DNA of 64,000 nt from Flavobacteriales bacterium (GTDB lineage Bacteria > Bacteroidota > Bacteroidia > Flavobacteriales_F > PHOS-HE28). The stretch spans positions 1,488,001 through 1,552,000 of the forward strand of contig CP065018.1 of NCBI GenBank assembly GCA_016700415.1, written 5' to 3'. Position 1 is the stretch's first letter; each line of letters begins with the position of its first letter. A model generated the notes under the pieces. The model worked only from the letters and a program-made list of their open reading frames with translations, was not told the origin of the DNA and ran no database searches. A program made the translations under genes and the position numbers. This document shows, piece by piece, positions 25,695 to 35,165 of this stretch.

Positions 25695-28007
25695 TCAAAA
25701 TTCGAAATTGTAGGTAACCGACGGGATGATGCTGAACAGCGCGACCTGATAGGCCTCGGTGATGCCGGGGTTGTCCTCATTCTCCCGGAATCCGATGAGG
25801 TACGGGTTCTGGCGGGCGTATGCGTTATAGACGGCGAAATTCCAGCTGGAGCTGAACTTCTCGGTCTTCTTCGCCTGCAGCGTGGCCGAAAGGTCCAAGC
25901 GATGATATGCTGGCATGCGGCTGGTGTTGCGTTCGCCATAGACGCTCACCACCTGCCCCGCATACTCATAGCGGCCCTCCGGATAGGTGACCGCGTTGCC
26001 CGTCGCATAGACCCACGCGGCGCTGATCTTCCACTTGTCGTTCAGCTGGTACATGGCCACCACGGAGGCGTCATGTGTGCGGTCGTAGCGGTTGGGATAG
26101 GCGTTGCCGTTGTTCAGCTCCGCCATGGTACGTTCGGAGCGGGAAAGGGTGTAGCCGATCCAACCGGTGAGCTTCCCCTTCGTCTTTTTCACGAAGAACT
26201 CCACACCATACGCCTTGCCCTTGCCGTAGAGCAGTTCGCTTTCCACGTTCGGGTTCAGCAGAATGTCCGCGCCGTTCTTGTAGTCGATCAGGTTCTGCAT
26301 GTCCTTGTAGTACACCTCCACGCTGGTCTCGTACGTGTTCATCTTGAGGTTGCGGAAATAGCCTAATGAGATCTGGTCGCCCACTTGCGGCTCAATGTTG
26401 TTGGTGCTGGGATACCACAGGTCCGTAGGGGCGCCGGTGCCTGCGTTGCTCAGCATGTGGATGTACTGCCGGGTGCGATTGTAGGCCGCCTTCACCGAGG
26501 AGAATTCCGTTATAACATAGCTGGCGGAGAGTCTTGGCTCCGGACCCCAATACGTTTTGATGGATTCCCCGCTGGTGTAATCCACCGTGGAGAGCGGGAG
26601 TTCGCCGCCCGGCGCGTAGGTGCGTGCTTCACCAGGACCCATCAAGTTGAAACCGGAGATGCGCAGACCATAATCCAGACTGAACCGGTCCGAGACCTTC
26701 TGCTCGTTGCTCACATAGATCGCGCCTTCCAAAGCGAACTTCTCCGGGATAATGAGGTCGTTGGAACGTGCGCTGCTGGTGGTGAATTTGCCCGGCTGGA
26801 AGGCATGGTGCATAGCATTGAAGCCGAAGCGGATGGTGTTCTTGCTGTTGGCGTAGTAGGAGAAGTCACTCTTCAAGTTGTACTCGCGGATGCCGCTGGA
26901 AAGCGCGATGTCGTTGTCGTTGAAGCCGACGTTGAATTTGTAGTCGTAATTGCTGGCGATGAAAGAGGTGTTCACGAAGAGCTTGTTGCTGAAGAGGTGG
27001 TTCCAGCGCAGCGTCCCGGTGATGTTCCCCCAATCGAAGCCGAAATCGTCCTTATAGCCCAGGGCATCTCGACCGAAATATCCGGAGAGAAAGAAGCGGT
27101 CCTTCTTGCCGAGCCGGTAGTTGCCCTTCACGTTCACGTCGTAGAAATAGAGCTTGCTGCTGTTGATGCCTTCGTTGTTGCTCAACTTGAGGAAGAGGTC
27201 GGCATAGGTGCGCCTGCCGCTCACGATGAAAGAACCCTTGTCCTTCACGATCGGCCCTTCCACGGTAAGCCGGGAGGCGATGAGGCCGATGCCGCCATGC
27301 ACTTTCATCTCCTTGGAGTTGCCGTCGTTCATCGTAACGTCCAGTACCGATGAAAGGCGTCCGCCGTATCGCGCTGGGATGGCCCCCTTCATCAGGTCCA
27401 CGCTCTTCACGGCGTCGCCGTTGAACACGGAAAAGAAGCCGAGCAGGTGGCTGGCATTGTATATCGGAGCCTCGTCCAGAAGTATCAGGTTCTGGTCCGG
27501 GCCGCCGCCGCGCACATAGAAGCCGGTGTTGCCGTCGCCCGTTTGCTGCACGCCCGGCATCAGTTGGATGGTCTTCATCACGTCCACTTCACCGAAGAGC
27601 ACGGGCATGGTCCTCACGTCCTTCATCTCAAGCCGCACCAATCCCATGTCAGTGCTGCGGATGTTCGCATCGGCCTTCTTCCCGGTAACTTCCACGGCAT
27701 TCAACTGCTCGTTGGCCGGTTGCAGTTCCACGTTTTTCACCACGTCGGCATTGAGGTCCACCTTTTCGCTGAGCGGCTCGTACCCGATATAGGCGTAAGT
27801 GACGTCATAGCTGCCTTTCGGCACGGTGAGGGAATAAAATCCATAAACGTTGGTGGACACGCCGGCCTGCACCGCATTGATGCGGATGGTGGCGCCGATC
27901 AGCTCCTCGCCGGTCTTTGCATCGCGCAAGCTGCCGCTAAGGGTGGTGTTCTGGGCAAGAAGAGTTCCGTGGAAGATGCAGATCAGAAGAATGGCGGTCA
28001 GTCTCAT
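25695..28007 (-). CDS. TonB-dependent outer-membrane receptor
   Basis: The 770-residue receptor has a signal peptide (1-18), an N-terminal CarboxypepD_reg-like domain (about 22-100), a plug domain (about 120-220; GVQQTGDGNTGFYVRGGGPD) and a 22-strand barrel ending in an aromatic residue (YNFEF). The gene is paired with the DUF4249 lipoprotein. The substrate cannot be inferred; there is no SusD partner, so glycan uptake is less likely. Confidence 0.95.
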   Translation of the reverse strand: MRLTAILLICIFHGTLLAQNTTLSGSLRDAKTGEELIGATIRINAVQAGVSTNVYGFYSLTVPKGSYDVTYAYIGYEPLSEKVDLNADVVKNVELQPANEQLNAVEVTGKKADANIRSTDMGLVRLEMKDVRTMPVLFGEVDVMKTIQLMPGVQQTGDGNTGFYVRGGGPDQNLILLDEAPIYNASHLLGFFSVFNGDAVKSVDLMKGAIPARYGGRLSSVLDVTMNDGNSKEMKVHGGIGLIASRLTVEGPIVKDKGSFIVSGRRTYADLFLKLSNNEGINSSKLYFYDVNVKGNYRLGKKDRFFLSGYFGRDALGYKDDFGFDWGNITGTLRWNHLFSNKLFVNTSFIASNYDYKFNVGFNDNDIALSSGIREYNLKSDFSYYANSKNTIRFGFNAMHHAFQPGKFTTSSARSNDLIIPEKFALEGAIYVSNEQKVSDRFSLDYGLRISGFNLMGPGEARTYAPGGELPLSTVDYTSGESIKTYWGPEPRLSASYVITEFSSVKAAYNRTRQYIHMLSNAGTGAPTDLWYPSTNNIEPQVGDQISLGYFRNLKMNTYETSVEVYYKDMQNLIDYKNGADILLNPNVESELLYGKGKAYGVEFFVKKTKGKLTGWIGYTLSRSERTMAELNNGNAYPNRYDRTHDASVVAMYQLNDKWKISAAWVYATGNAVTYPEGRYEYAGQVVSVYGERNTSRMPAYHRLDLSATLQAKKTEKFSSSWNFAVYNAYARQNPYLIGFRENEDNPGITEAYQVALFSIIPSVTYNFEF

Positions 28008-28083
28008 GCAATTGGTTTGAGGCAGGTTGAAAAGTGCGGTCCCGGATCTCGTTCAAATGATCGGGACCTGAAACGTTGAGCGG

Positions 28084-28740
28084 TCAATGCGGGAAATAGG
28101 AAACGCCCAGTTCCAGACCGGTGGTCAAGTTATGGGTTGAGGCCCTGTCGGCAGGATAGCCCAAGCGGTCCTCATTCTCCGTATTGCCGAACCCGAAGTC
28201 CCCGCGAAGTCCGGCATTGATCCTGAACACATCGGAAATTCGGAAGGCAACCCCCGCGTTGAGCATAACACCAAAGTCAAGGTCCTCGTAGTTGCTCTTC
28301 GTATCACCATTGATCTTGTCCAGATCCTCATCCAGTAACTTGGAACCCATCAGGATCCCGATCTGCGGCCCTGCTTTCAACACGATGGACACAAACTTCT
28401 CAGAGTTTGTATTATAGATGAACATCAAAGGGATCTTCAAATAGTTGTTGCGTTGGATGAACACTGCATCATCCACCTTGTAGCGTTGGCCTTGGAAGGA
28501 GAGGATCCCATCCACCCCAAGCCCGAAATGATCCGTGATCCCGTAACCGATACCCAACCCGACCGCAGGTGCAAATGTGAATTTGTAATTCAGGTCATCG
28601 CTATCCATGTCGTCCTTGTTCAACATCCATGAATTCTCCGCCATCGTCTTCACACTGAAGGAGAGTCCCTTTTGCGCATTTGCATTCGTTGTGAACAGCA
28701 CCATGGTGAGCGCTGTCGCGAGGAAAATGTTGGTCTTCAT
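28084..28740 (-). CDS. Outer-membrane beta-barrel protein (porin-family, OMP_b-brl type)
   Basis: The 218-residue protein has a signal peptide (1-22, ANAQ) and eight or so amphipathic strands (PAVGLGIGYGITDHFGLGVD, VVLKAGPQIGILMG, GVMLNAGVAFRISDVFRINA), ending in ELGVSYFPH. It starts at MKTNIF; the upstream in-frame codons look non-coding. It is between the RND operon and the TonB receptor on the same strand. Function unknown. Confidence 0.82.
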   Translation of the reverse strand: MKTNIFLATALTMVLFTTNANAQKGLSFSVKTMAENSWMLNKDDMDSDDLNYKFTFAPAVGLGIGYGITDHFGLGVDGILSFQGQRYKVDDAVFIQRNNYLKIPLMFIYNTNSEKFVSIVLKAGPQIGILMGSKLLDEDLDKINGDTKSNYEDLDFGVMLNAGVAFRISDVFRINAGLRGDFGFGNTENEDRLGYPADRASTHNLTTGLELGVSYFPH

Positions 28741-28826
28741 CTTTTGTTCGTTTTTTGTTTGTTGTTGTTCCTTCCACTTGTCTTGCCCACCCGCGCTGGC
28801 GATCACGGACGTGCGGTCATGCCGTG

Positions 28827-31800
28827 CTATGCGATCGCGGGGTCGCCAGAGACCTCCCTTCCTGCAACTCCGTTGGTCCGCGTCTCCTTCTTCTTCTTCA
28901 GCGCTTCCATCACCTCGCTGTTGTGGAGTTCATCATCGTTCAGTTCGATCACCGTTTTCTTGTTCCAGCCGAAGCGCTCCATGATGCGGTCGAAGAGGTA
29001 GTAGATCACCGGCACCACGAGCAACGTGAGGAACATCGAGCTGGTCAACCCGCCGATGAGCACCCAAGCGAGGCCGTTCTTCCATTCCGCACCGGCACCG
29101 GTGGCCAAGGCGATCGGCATCATGCCGAACACCATGGCGAGCGTGGTCATCAGGATGGGGCGGAAGCGGGTCTGCACAGCGTGGACCAAAGCGGTCTTCA
29201 CGTCCTGCCCGGCGGCGATCATCTGGTTGGTGAAGTCCACTACCAGGATCGCATTCTTCGCCACAAGTCCGATCAACATGATCAAGCCCAAGATGGAGAA
29301 GATGCTGAGCGATTGTTTGGCGAGCGCCAGCGCGATAAATGCGCCGATGATCGCCAACGGCAGCGAGAACATCACCACCAGCGGATGCACGTAGTTGTCG
29401 TACAGCACCACCATGATCAGGTACACGAGAACGAGCGACGCCAGCAAAGCGAGGCCAAGGCTTCCGAAGGCTTCACCCTGTTGCTCCAACTGCCCGCCCA
29501 TCTTCACGGTTACCCCGTCGGGCAGGTCCAGCTTGCCCACGGCCTGCTTCACTTCTTCTCCAACGGTTCCTACCGGGCGGCCCAACACCTGCGCCTGCAC
29601 GGAGAGTGAAGGAACCTTGTCAATGCGCTCCAGCTTGGAAGGACCGGTGGTCTCGCCGATGTTGGCGAACTGACCGACCTGAATGGCCTCCTTGTCCTCG
29701 TTGATCAACGTCAGTGCCCCCACGTCGGCTGCCGCACGGCGGTCAAATCCATCGAGTTGCACAACGATGTCGTACTCGTTGTCGCCATCGCGGTACTTGG
29801 TGCTGCGGTCACCACTGAAGGCCGCGCGCATATTGCCGCCCACCTTGTCAATGGTGAGGCCGAGGGCGGCCATCTTGGCGCGGTCCACTTGCACGTCGAT
29901 CTCCGGGTTCCCGCCTTCCACAGTGGTCTTCAGTTCCGCGGTGCCTCTGACCTTTCGCACGGCATCCATCACCAAGGGTGCCGCAGCGATCAGCTTATCG
30001 AGGTCGGGGCCTTGCACGATCACGTTCACAGGTGCCTCGTCAGCGCTGCCCATGATGTTCACGGGCACTGTGCTGAACTTGGCACCGGCGAACTTTTCTT
30101 CCAGCGCTATCTTCGTCTCCCGTGCAAAATGTGCGGTGCTTTGGGTGCGCTCTTCCGCCGCTACCAAGCTTACGTTCACCTCGGCCATGTACGGCGTTGA
30201 AGTAGTGCTCATACGACCGCTCGCTTGGCCGACCGTGGTGGCGATGCTCTTTACCAAGTGGTTCTCCGCAAGGAAATGCTCCACCTGCTTCGTCATCTGA
30301 TCGGTCTGCTCCAATGTTGCGTTCTTGGGCAGTTCCACACGCACGTAGAACTGGCCACGATCACCGGCCGCGACGAATTCCGCGCCGATGAAGCCCATGC
30401 CCACCAAGGCGAAAGAGCCGATCAGCATAACGAGCGTGATCCCGAACAACCAGCGCTTGTGGCCGAAGGACCATTGCAGCAGATCGGTAAGGCCTTTCTC
30501 AATGCTGGTGAGCACACGCTCGAACCAGAGGAAGAAGCGGCCCATCACGGTTTTGTCGTTGAGGTGCTCCAACTTCGCGAAACGCGAGGAAAGCAGCGGC
30601 ACCATGGTGAAGGCGATGAACAGGCTGAGCAGCGTGCTCGTTGCCACCACGAGGGAGAATTGGAACAGCAGGTCGCTGATCATGCCGCCGGTGAGCGAGA
30701 TGGGCAGGAACACCGCCACGATCACCAGGGTGATGGAGATCACCGTGAGGCCGATCTCGCGGATGCCGTCATAAGCCGCCTGTGCTGCGGACTTGCCCAT
30801 TTCCATGTGCCGGTGGATGTTCTCCACCACCACGATCGCATCGTCCACGAGGATGCCCACCACCAGCGAAAGGCCGAGCAGGGACATCAGGTTCAGCGAA
30901 AAGTCCATCAAATACATCATGGTGAACGTGGCGATCAACGCCGCGGGCACTGCGAGCATCACGATCACAGCGTTACGGATGCTGTGCAGGAAGAGCAGCA
31001 TCACCAGGGCTACCAGCACCACGGCGAGCAGCAGATCGAAGATCACGTGGTCAGCCGCCTCCAGCGTGAACTCTGAGGTGTCCGATGGAATGCTGAAGTT
31101 GAGCCCGGCTGTGGCGTAGGTCTTTTCCAATTCGGCGATCCGCGCACGCACCTCCTCGCTCAAAGTCACGGCGTTAGCGTCCGTCTGTTTCTGTATGGTA
31201 AGGCCGATCGCGTCAGCTCCGTCCACACGACTGAGGATCTCCGGGTCCTTCTCGCCATCCTTCACCTCCGCCAGTTCGTAAAGGTGGATCAAGGAGCCGT
31301 CCACGCGCCGTTTCACTACCAGGTCGTTCAACTGCTGAACGGTGGTGTACTTGCCGCTCAAGCGGATCAGGGTCTGGCCGTCCGCGCGCTTCACCTTCCC
31401 GGTGGGAAAATCCACATTGTCATAGCGCACTGCGGCAGTCACATCGCTCATGTTCAACTTGAAGGCCACCAATCGGTCGGCATCCACGTTCACGATGATC
31501 TCGCGCTCCTGCCCACCTTGGATGTTCACCTGTGCCACGCCGGGGATCTTCGCCAACGCGGGTTGCACTTTGTTCTTCACCAGATCATAGAGTTCCGTCG
31601 GCGGCACCTGAGCGGCGACGCCGAGGTTCATGATCGGCATTGCGCTGATGTCGAACTTGCCCAACGAGGGCGTCTTCGCTTCATCCGGCATGTCGCCGAG
31701 GATCGCGTTCACTTTACGCTGTGCGTCCTGCAAGGCAAGGTCCACATCGGCATCGTTCACCAGTTCCACGGTGATCAAGGAGAAGCCCTCCATACTTGTG

Positions 31801-32045
31801 GAGCTCATCTTTTTCACGCCTTCCAGCGAGGAGAGCGCATCCTCTAATTTCTTCGTAACCGTGTTCTCCACTTCGCCGGGCGAAGCGCCGGGATAGGCCG
31901 TACTTACAGACAGTACGGGCGAGGTGATCTTGGGCAGCAGCTCGTAGTTGAGCGCACCATAGGTGAACAGGCCAAGCCCGACCAAAAGGGTCATCACCAC
32001 CACCACAAGCGTGGGCCGGGTGATCGAAAGACGTGTGATCTTCAT
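28827..32045 (-). CDS. RND efflux pump inner-membrane transporter (HAE1 type)
   Basis: The 1072-residue AcrB-type transporter has 12 membrane segments, two large periplasmic loops and the proton-relay motif GILVDDAIVVVENI in TM4. The second half repeats the first (LIGLVAKNAILVVDF). It is last in the gbsR-tolC-adaptor-pump series, 19 bases after the adaptor. It probably exports drugs, detergents or lipophilic compounds; the exact substrate is unknown. The C-terminal tail of about 35 charged residues is longer than usual. Confidence 0.96.
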   Translation of the reverse strand: MKITRLSITRPTLVVVVMTLLVGLGLFTYGALNYELLPKITSPVLSVSTAYPGASPGEVENTVTKKLEDALSSLEGVKKMSSTSMEGFSLITVELVNDADVDLALQDAQRKVNAILGDMPDEAKTPSLGKFDISAMPIMNLGVAAQVPPTELYDLVKNKVQPALAKIPGVAQVNIQGGQEREIIVNVDADRLVAFKLNMSDVTAAVRYDNVDFPTGKVKRADGQTLIRLSGKYTTVQQLNDLVVKRRVDGSLIHLYELAEVKDGEKDPEILSRVDGADAIGLTIQKQTDANAVTLSEEVRARIAELEKTYATAGLNFSIPSDTSEFTLEAADHVIFDLLLAVVLVALVMLLFLHSIRNAVIVMLAVPAALIATFTMMYLMDFSLNLMSLLGLSLVVGILVDDAIVVVENIHRHMEMGKSAAQAAYDGIREIGLTVISITLVIVAVFLPISLTGGMISDLLFQFSLVVATSTLLSLFIAFTMVPLLSSRFAKLEHLNDKTVMGRFFLWFERVLTSIEKGLTDLLQWSFGHKRWLFGITLVMLIGSFALVGMGFIGAEFVAAGDRGQFYVRVELPKNATLEQTDQMTKQVEHFLAENHLVKSIATTVGQASGRMSTTSTPYMAEVNVSLVAAEERTQSTAHFARETKIALEEKFAGAKFSTVPVNIMGSADEAPVNVIVQGPDLDKLIAAAPLVMDAVRKVRGTAELKTTVEGGNPEIDVQVDRAKMAALGLTIDKVGGNMRAAFSGDRSTKYRDGDNEYDIVVQLDGFDRRAAADVGALTLINEDKEAIQVGQFANIGETTGPSKLERIDKVPSLSVQAQVLGRPVGTVGEEVKQAVGKLDLPDGVTVKMGGQLEQQGEAFGSLGLALLASLVLVYLIMVVLYDNYVHPLVVMFSLPLAIIGAFIALALAKQSLSIFSILGLIMLIGLVAKNAILVVDFTNQMIAAGQDVKTALVHAVQTRFRPILMTTLAMVFGMMPIALATGAGAEWKNGLAWVLIGGLTSSMFLTLLVVPVIYYLFDRIMERFGWNKKTVIELNDDELHNSEVMEALKKKKETRTNGVAGREVSGDPAIA

Positions 32046-32064
32046 AGTGTTGTAAGGTTTGGGG

Positions 32065-33174
32065 TCAGTGCGCGATGGCGCGGACCTTGGTGCTGTCGGT
32101 CAGGTTGATCTGGCCGCTGAGGACCACGCGGTCACCGGCTTCGAGGCCGCTCTCGATCACCATTTTGTCGGCGGTCACCTGCCCTATCACCACATCGCGC
32201 AGGCGGGCGATGCTGTCCCGGACCACATAGACCTGCGGTGCTTTCACGCTGCCCACAAGCGCATTCCGGTCCACGGTGAGAAAGGTTTTGTCGCTCTGCT
32301 CCTTGAAGGTGGCAACGGCGTACATACCGGCCTTCAACGGACTGCCCTTTTCGTTTTTCAGCTCGATCTCGGTGTCGTACTTCAAGGCGTCATCGGCCTT
32401 CATGCTCACCGAGATGATGGTGCCGGAGAACGTAGTGGAGGGCAGCACCTTCAGAGTGATGTCCACGGATTTTCCTTTGGCCATGTCCAACACACGGCTT
32501 TCGGGCACTTTCACGTTCAGCTTCAGGGTGCTGATGTCCACCAGTTGGAACATGGCCATGCCGGGGTTGATGTAGGAACCGAGCTGCACATGGTCGTCGT
32601 TGATGTAGCCGCTCACCGGCGCGGTGATGGATGTTTTCCGCAGCTTGTCCTCGGCAGCCTTCAGTTGGGCTTCGCCGTTGCGCATGGCGAGGTCCGCCTG
32701 CTCCACTTGTTGTTCGGTCATGGCACCGCCAGCCGCCATGTTTTGCGCCCGCTTCAAGTCCGCTTCGGCTTTCTTGAACTGGTTACGCATGGCCAGCACT
32801 TCGGCGTTCTGCGCGCTGCTTTCCACTTGGGCCAGCAATTCTCCTTTGCGCACACGGTCGCCCTTCTTGTGCAGCAGGCGGATAATGGTGCCCTGTGTTT
32901 CCGAAACAATGCTGATGTCCACAGCCGCTTCCAAACTTCCACTTGCGGTATAGGCGTCTTTCAATGTCTCCAGTTCCGCAGTGCCGAGGTCCACCGGGAT
33001 GCTTTCGCTCACCTTTTCACTGAGTGCGGCTTCAGCCTTCGTTTCTTCCTGGTTGGCGTTCAGTTTAAAGCCGGCCAGTACGATCAGCGCGACGATGGCC
33101 GATGTCCAAATGATCTTTTTCATGGTCTTGTTTCCGTTCTTCTTGTTCGATGGTGCAGTGGTGTCGTTGCTCAT
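32065..33174 (-). CDS. RND efflux periplasmic adaptor
   Basis: The 369-residue adaptor has an N-terminal membrane/lipid-anchor region (about 18-38), a biotinyl-lipoyl half at VSETQGTIIRLLHKKGDRV, a helical hairpin (about 110-175) and beta-barrel domains. Its ATG overlaps the tolC stop by four bases. It links the pump at 28827-32045 with the outer-membrane duct. Confidence 0.95.
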   Translation of the reverse strand: MSNDTTAPSNKKNGNKTMKKIIWTSAIVALIVLAGFKLNANQEETKAEAALSEKVSESIPVDLGTAELETLKDAYTASGSLEAAVDISIVSETQGTIIRLLHKKGDRVRKGELLAQVESSAQNAEVLAMRNQFKKAEADLKRAQNMAAGGAMTEQQVEQADLAMRNGEAQLKAAEDKLRKTSITAPVSGYINDDHVQLGSYINPGMAMFQLVDISTLKLNVKVPESRVLDMAKGKSVDITLKVLPSTTFSGTIISVSMKADDALKYDTEIELKNEKGSPLKAGMYAVATFKEQSDKTFLTVDRNALVGSVKAPQVYVVRDSIARLRDVVIGQVTADKMVIESGLEAGDRVVLSGQINLTDSTKVRAIAH

Positions 33175-34529
33175 TGGATCAGGGTTTTAAGTCCGCCCTG
33201 TGCTTTGAGCAGGTCCAGTTCGGCGAGTTTGTATTTGAGCGTGGCGCTGTGGTAGGCCGTGCGTGAATCGCTCAGGGCTTGGTCGGCATTGAGCAGGTCG
33301 GTGAGCGGTGAGATGCCTTCCTCGTACAGGCTGTTGGTCTGGCTGTACACATTCTGTGCAAGCACCAGATTGCTGGCCTGCGCTTCCACCGTGCTCCAGC
33401 TGTTGTCCAGCGCCGCGATAGCGTTGCGCTCTTCCATGGCCAGCGCGTTGCCGGTGTGTTCCAGGTCGGCCTGGTACTGCAATTGCGCCACCTTTTGCTG
33501 GGCCACCTTGTTGTACTTGCGCAGCCCGTCGAAAATAGGGATGGCCAGTGTGCCGCCGATGGTGGCGCTTTGGAACCAGTCCTGATCGCTGTTGAAAAAG
33601 TTGAACTCGTTGCGCTGTGCCTGGTAATTCAGCGAGCCGAAGGCGCTGAGCGTTGGCACGTATCCCGCACGGGTGGCGCGGATGTTCAGGTCCTGCAAGG
33701 TGATCTGCTGCTCCAGCACCTTGATGTCCGTGCGACCTGCGGAAAGGGATCCGCCCGCAGGCTGGGGCTTGCCGACGCCCATGTTGGCGGGTTGTGCCAA
33801 TACGAGCTCCGCCGATACCGGCATGCCCATCAGCACTTTCAGGTAGTTCACCTGTTGTTCCGCGCCCAGCGCAAGGCCGTCACGCTGTGTCACGGCGTTC
33901 TGGCGGTTCACTTGCACGCGTTGCAGGTCCAGCTTGCGCTTGAACTGGTTCTCCACCTGCAGCTGGGTGATGCGTTCCAGCTCCGTCATGGTCACCAATT
34001 GACTGTCCACGCTGGCCTGCTGGGCCTCCAGGTCCATGATTTGGTAGTAGGCCGTGGCCACTTCGTAGACCACCTGTTCCTCGGTCTGTAGATGCAGCAG
34101 TTCGTAGAGCTCCGCAGCACCTTTGGCCGCCTGCATTCCGGTGAGGAAGCGCTGGTCGTACAGCATCTGCGTGACCTTGCCGCCCACCGTGGCGTTGTAC
34201 TTGGTGCCGAACTGCACCGGCACCTGTGTGCCCGGCTGTCCGATGATCTCGCCCGGCAAAAGCTGCGTGGCAATACTGGGGAAGTAGCTCAGGTCGGCCT
34301 GCGCGGTGATCTGTGGAAGACCGTCGGCGCGGGTCTCCGCCACTTTGTAGCGGGCTGCATCCTGGTCCATCGCGGCTTTGCGCACGTTGGTGTTGTGCTC
34401 AACGGCCTGTTGCAGGATCGCCTTCAGGTCCATGGTCTCCTGTGCGGAAGCCGTTGGTGCTCCAAGTACGAGCAGGAGCGGCATGGCGAAAAGGGCCATC
34501 AGGTTGCTTTTTGTTCTAATTGAGATCAT
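33171..34529 (-). CDS. TolC-family outer-membrane efflux protein
   Basis: The 452-residue protein has a signal peptide (about 1-29, ending ASAQ) and the two-fold repeated helix-strand architecture of TolC (ILQQAVEHNTNVRKAAMDQD near the start; LNADQALSDSRTAYHSATLKYKLA near the end). It is the outer-membrane duct of the tripartite pump, and the first structural gene after the regulator. Confidence 0.95.
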   Translation of the reverse strand: MISIRTKSNLMALFAMPLLLVLGAPTASAQETMDLKAILQQAVEHNTNVRKAAMDQDAARYKVAETRADGLPQITAQADLSYFPSIATQLLPGEIIGQPGTQVPVQFGTKYNATVGGKVTQMLYDQRFLTGMQAAKGAAELYELLHLQTEEQVVYEVATAYYQIMDLEAQQASVDSQLVTMTELERITQLQVENQFKRKLDLQRVQVNRQNAVTQRDGLALGAEQQVNYLKVLMGMPVSAELVLAQPANMGVGKPQPAGGSLSAGRTDIKVLEQQITLQDLNIRATRAGYVPTLSAFGSLNYQAQRNEFNFFNSDQDWFQSATIGGTLAIPIFDGLRKYNKVAQQKVAQLQYQADLEHTGNALAMEERNAIAALDNSWSTVEAQASNLVLAQNVYSQTNSLYEEGISPLTDLLNADQALSDSRTAYHSATLKYKLAELDLLKAQGGLKTLIQ

Positions 34530-34568
34530 CGGTTTGGTACTTACTCTTTTGTTCTGTGTTTAAGGAAC
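34507..34568. promoter_or_regulatory. Candidate regulator sites upstream of and within the start of tolC
   Basis: The 11-mer CTTTTTGTTCT occurs at 34507-34517 and nearly again as CTTTTGTTCT at 34546-34555; the same 11-mer is present on the opposite strand at 35128-35118 in front of the regulator gene. A GTTC-N10-GAAC inverted repeat spans 34551-34568. The pattern suggests binding by the neighbouring GbsR/MarR-type regulator. This is inference from repetition only. Confidence 0.4.
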
Positions 34569-34588
34569 TTACCAGCGCAAAAAAAACG

Positions 34589-35062
34589 TTAGCGCTTCTG
34601 CTCCCACTTCTTGAAGAGCTCGGGCAGTTCCTCGACCATGTGGTCGATGAAGGCCGCGATGTCGGTCAGGCCGCGGTTGAAATCCCGCGTGGTCTTCGGC
34701 CGCTGGGCCAGCACGTCCTTGTATGCGGTGCTCATGGCAGAGAGTCCCTGAAATGCTTTCAGCATGTCCTCCTTCCAGGACATCACCCTTACGCGGAAGT
34801 AGCGCCTGCGCTCGCCCGGCTTGGTGATGTACTCCACCTTGCCCATGTTCATCAAAAAATTCAGGGCATTGCTGGTGGCGCTCTTGCTCAGTTTGAGCAA
34901 GCGGCTGATGTCATCAAAGGGCAGCTCAGCCTCAGGGGTCACGATCAACAAGGCGGACACGCGGGCCGGTGCCGGAGCCATGCCACTGCCTTCGAAAATG
35001 ACCCCCACGCGCTCAATGAGTTCCTGTTGGTCCTTGGTCAGTTTGGTCTCTTTCACGGTCAT
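34589..35062 (-). CDS. GbsR/MarR-family transcriptional regulator
   Basis: The 157-residue winged-helix regulator of the GbsR branch has a recognition region LPFDDISRLLKLSKSATSNALN (start of HTH) followed by the wing GKVEYITKPGERRRYF, then a C-terminal helical tail. It precedes tolC-adaptor-pump on the same strand and probably represses them and itself. Confidence 0.88.
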   Translation of the reverse strand: MTVKETKLTKDQQELIERVGVIFEGSGMAPAPARVSALLIVTPEAELPFDDISRLLKLSKSATSNALNFLMNMGKVEYITKPGERRRYFRVRVMSWKEDMLKAFQGLSAMSTAYKDVLAQRPKTTRDFNRGLTDIAAFIDHMVEELPELFKKWEQKR

Positions 35063-35123
35063 CGGTTTGCGTTGAACGGGGCAAAGATAGTCAAAGTTTC
35101 TTTGGTTCTGTTCTTTGAGAACA
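35063..35123 (-). promoter_or_regulatory. Promoter and palindromic operator candidate of the gbsR-type gene
   Basis: A -7 box TATCTTTG (35089-35082) lies 19 bases ahead of the ATG; no clear -33 box is present. A perfect inverted repeat TGTTCT-TTG-AGAACA at 35109-35123 covers the expected -33 region, the right place for repressor binding. The same half-site word occurs in front of tolC. Confidence 0.55.
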
Positions 35124-35165
35124 AAAAGGCATTTCTACCAAGGCCCATCACGCGGATCCGATCCC

